The translations under genes and the position numbers were made by a program. The notes under the pieces are model-generated. The model was not told where the DNA came from and searched no databases. It saw only the letters and a list, made by a program, of their open reading frames with translations. From Candidula unifasciata (lineage: Eukaryota > Mollusca > Gastropoda > Stylommatophora > Geomitridae), in contig CAJHNH020000490.1 in assembly GCA_905116865.2 (NCBI GenBank), forward strand, positions 144,001 to 208,000: a stretch of 64,000 nucleotides of DNA, written 5' to 3'. Positions 63,301-64,000 of the stretch are shown piece after piece (position 1 is the stretch's first letter; each line of letters starts with the position of its first letter).

Positions 63301-64000
63301 TTGGAGTGTATATCGAATTCCCAGATGGTACTAGGGATAAGTCCAGCGTACCAACCGGGAAGTACTGCCATAACTATGATGCAGAAACCCAGGCTATCAA
63401 GATAGCTACAGAGAAACTGCTAAATACCAACCTTGGCTCACAGTATGTGGTAATGCTGACAGATGCTAAATCAGTACTTGAAGCACTCCAGTCTAGGAAA
63501 CTACCAGAATTGCAAACACTGCTGACACAACTCAGCCTTCAGCGAAGAGTCGTAATGCAGTGGATACCGTCTCATTGTGGAGTGCCTGGAAATAAGAAAG
63601 CTGATAAACTGGCAGGGGAAGGTGCGGCAAAAGAGCAGCCAGATGTACCAGTCACATACCACCAAAAGAAAAGAATCATTAAATCGATCAGGAAACCACC
63701 AGCCCCAGCACAAGACGACTATTTTATTATGGACAGACCAGAACAAGTCATTATCCTCTGCCTCAGAACAGGGCACAACCGATTACGTAACCACATGTAC
63801 ACAAAATTCAAGATAGGTGTATCAGCCATGTGCACACCTGTGGAAATGTGCCCCAGACAGCAGAGCATGTACTCCAGGACTGCACCGATTTTGACACATT
63901 AAGGCAAACCTTTTGGCTAGAAAGAACAACAGTGGAACGTAAACTCTATGGACCACTGAATGAACTAACAACGACAGTGAAATTTATACAAGAGACAAAA
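60301..64000 (+). mobile_element. I/Nimb-type LINE, long but broken, running off the right edge
   Basis: Domains in order: AP endonuclease (from about 60477: LMHWNAEGITNKKLELEN, CCLQETHPTE, GGILTLVRNN, CGDFNSHSQSWG, closing SDHRPVFLN near 61090) with an in-frame TAG at 60901; a helical linker (61293-61700); reverse transcriptase (PLIKPGKDSSNASNYRPISL at 61865, FDKVWKEGLL, GVPQGGVLSPTLFLLF, YADDLVLW at about 62389, YLGVTFDDRLTWRKHI); RNase H (VYTDGSAESAVRNGGVGVY at 63255, DAETQAIKIA, LTDAKSVLEAL, QWIPSHCGVPGNKKADKLAG); and a CCHC-like tail that is shifted at about 63838. RT followed by RNase H is the I-superfamily layout. Several stops and shifts make this copy non-coding as a whole, but the frames are still long, so it is fairly young. 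Confidence 0.9.
62940..63902 (+). pseudogene. LINE RNase H segment, longest intact frame (320 codons)
   Basis: Contains the end of the RT thumb and a complete RNase H domain with all expected acidic residues: D in YTDG, E in DAETQ, D in LTDA and D in KKADKL. It removes the RNA strand of the RNA/DNA hybrid during LINE replication. The frame ends early because of a one-base shift in the Cys-rich tail (MCTPVEM where the 12.8-kb copy reads MCTCELAP). Confidence 0.85.

Overview
This is a window of animal nuclear DNA, AT-rich and full of introns, microsatellites and transposon debris. The kind of organism is an inference. The genes are ordinary animal genes, and the mix of LINE fragments carrying RNase H, several tRNA-derived SINE families, long G/C homopolymers and (AT)n runs looks like a lophotrochozoan, most likely a mollusc (a gastropod is plausible). 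No prokaryotic operon, CRISPR array or virus-like gene cluster was seen.

Three protein genes and one tRNA gene are supported. (1) An initiator tRNA-Met gene lies at 1872-1943 (minus), followed at once by a T12 terminator. (2) A complete seven-exon gene at 4324-17602 (plus) encodes a 269-residue C1orf43/NICE-3 family membrane protein; all splice phases agree. (3) A complete five-exon gene at 25138-33865 (minus) encodes a 637-residue peptide:N-glycanase (NGLY1) with PUB, catalytic transglutaminase-like core and PAW regions; all phases agree. (4) Most of a DCP2 mRNA-decapping gene lies at 42592-58681 (minus); its Nudix box is intact, but the first exon(s) and at least two exons toward the C terminus were not found. 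C1orf43 and NGLY1 are convergent; NGLY1 and DCP2 run in the same direction. They act in separate processes (membrane/phagocytosis-linked protein, deglycosylation of misfolded glycoproteins, mRNA decay), so there is no sign that they form one system.

The rest is mobile DNA. I could recognise: a LINE of the I/Nimb type (endonuclease, RT, RNase H) at about 60.1-64.0 kb running off the right edge; many 5'-truncated LINE pieces; an internally deleted Tigger element with TIRs and TA duplications (40244-41528); a 587-bp mariner deletion derivative (25889-26475); a decayed Tc1 element (45802-47306) whose 3' half has been copied in tandem; a foldback DNA transposon with an 8-bp target duplication and telomere-like inner arms (32497-33437); a non-autonomous Helitron of about 2.3 kb sitting inside an (AT)n tract (about 52482-54748); and at least five dispersed repeat families, here called A to E. 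Family A (GAA-tailed) occurs about 17 times.

The most unusual structures are the telomere-like foldback element in NGLY1 intron 1, the 83-bp minisatellite in C1orf43 intron 4 with an inverted block forming a perfect 53-bp hairpin, and the nearly identical 586-bp tandem duplication at 46.8-48.0 kb.
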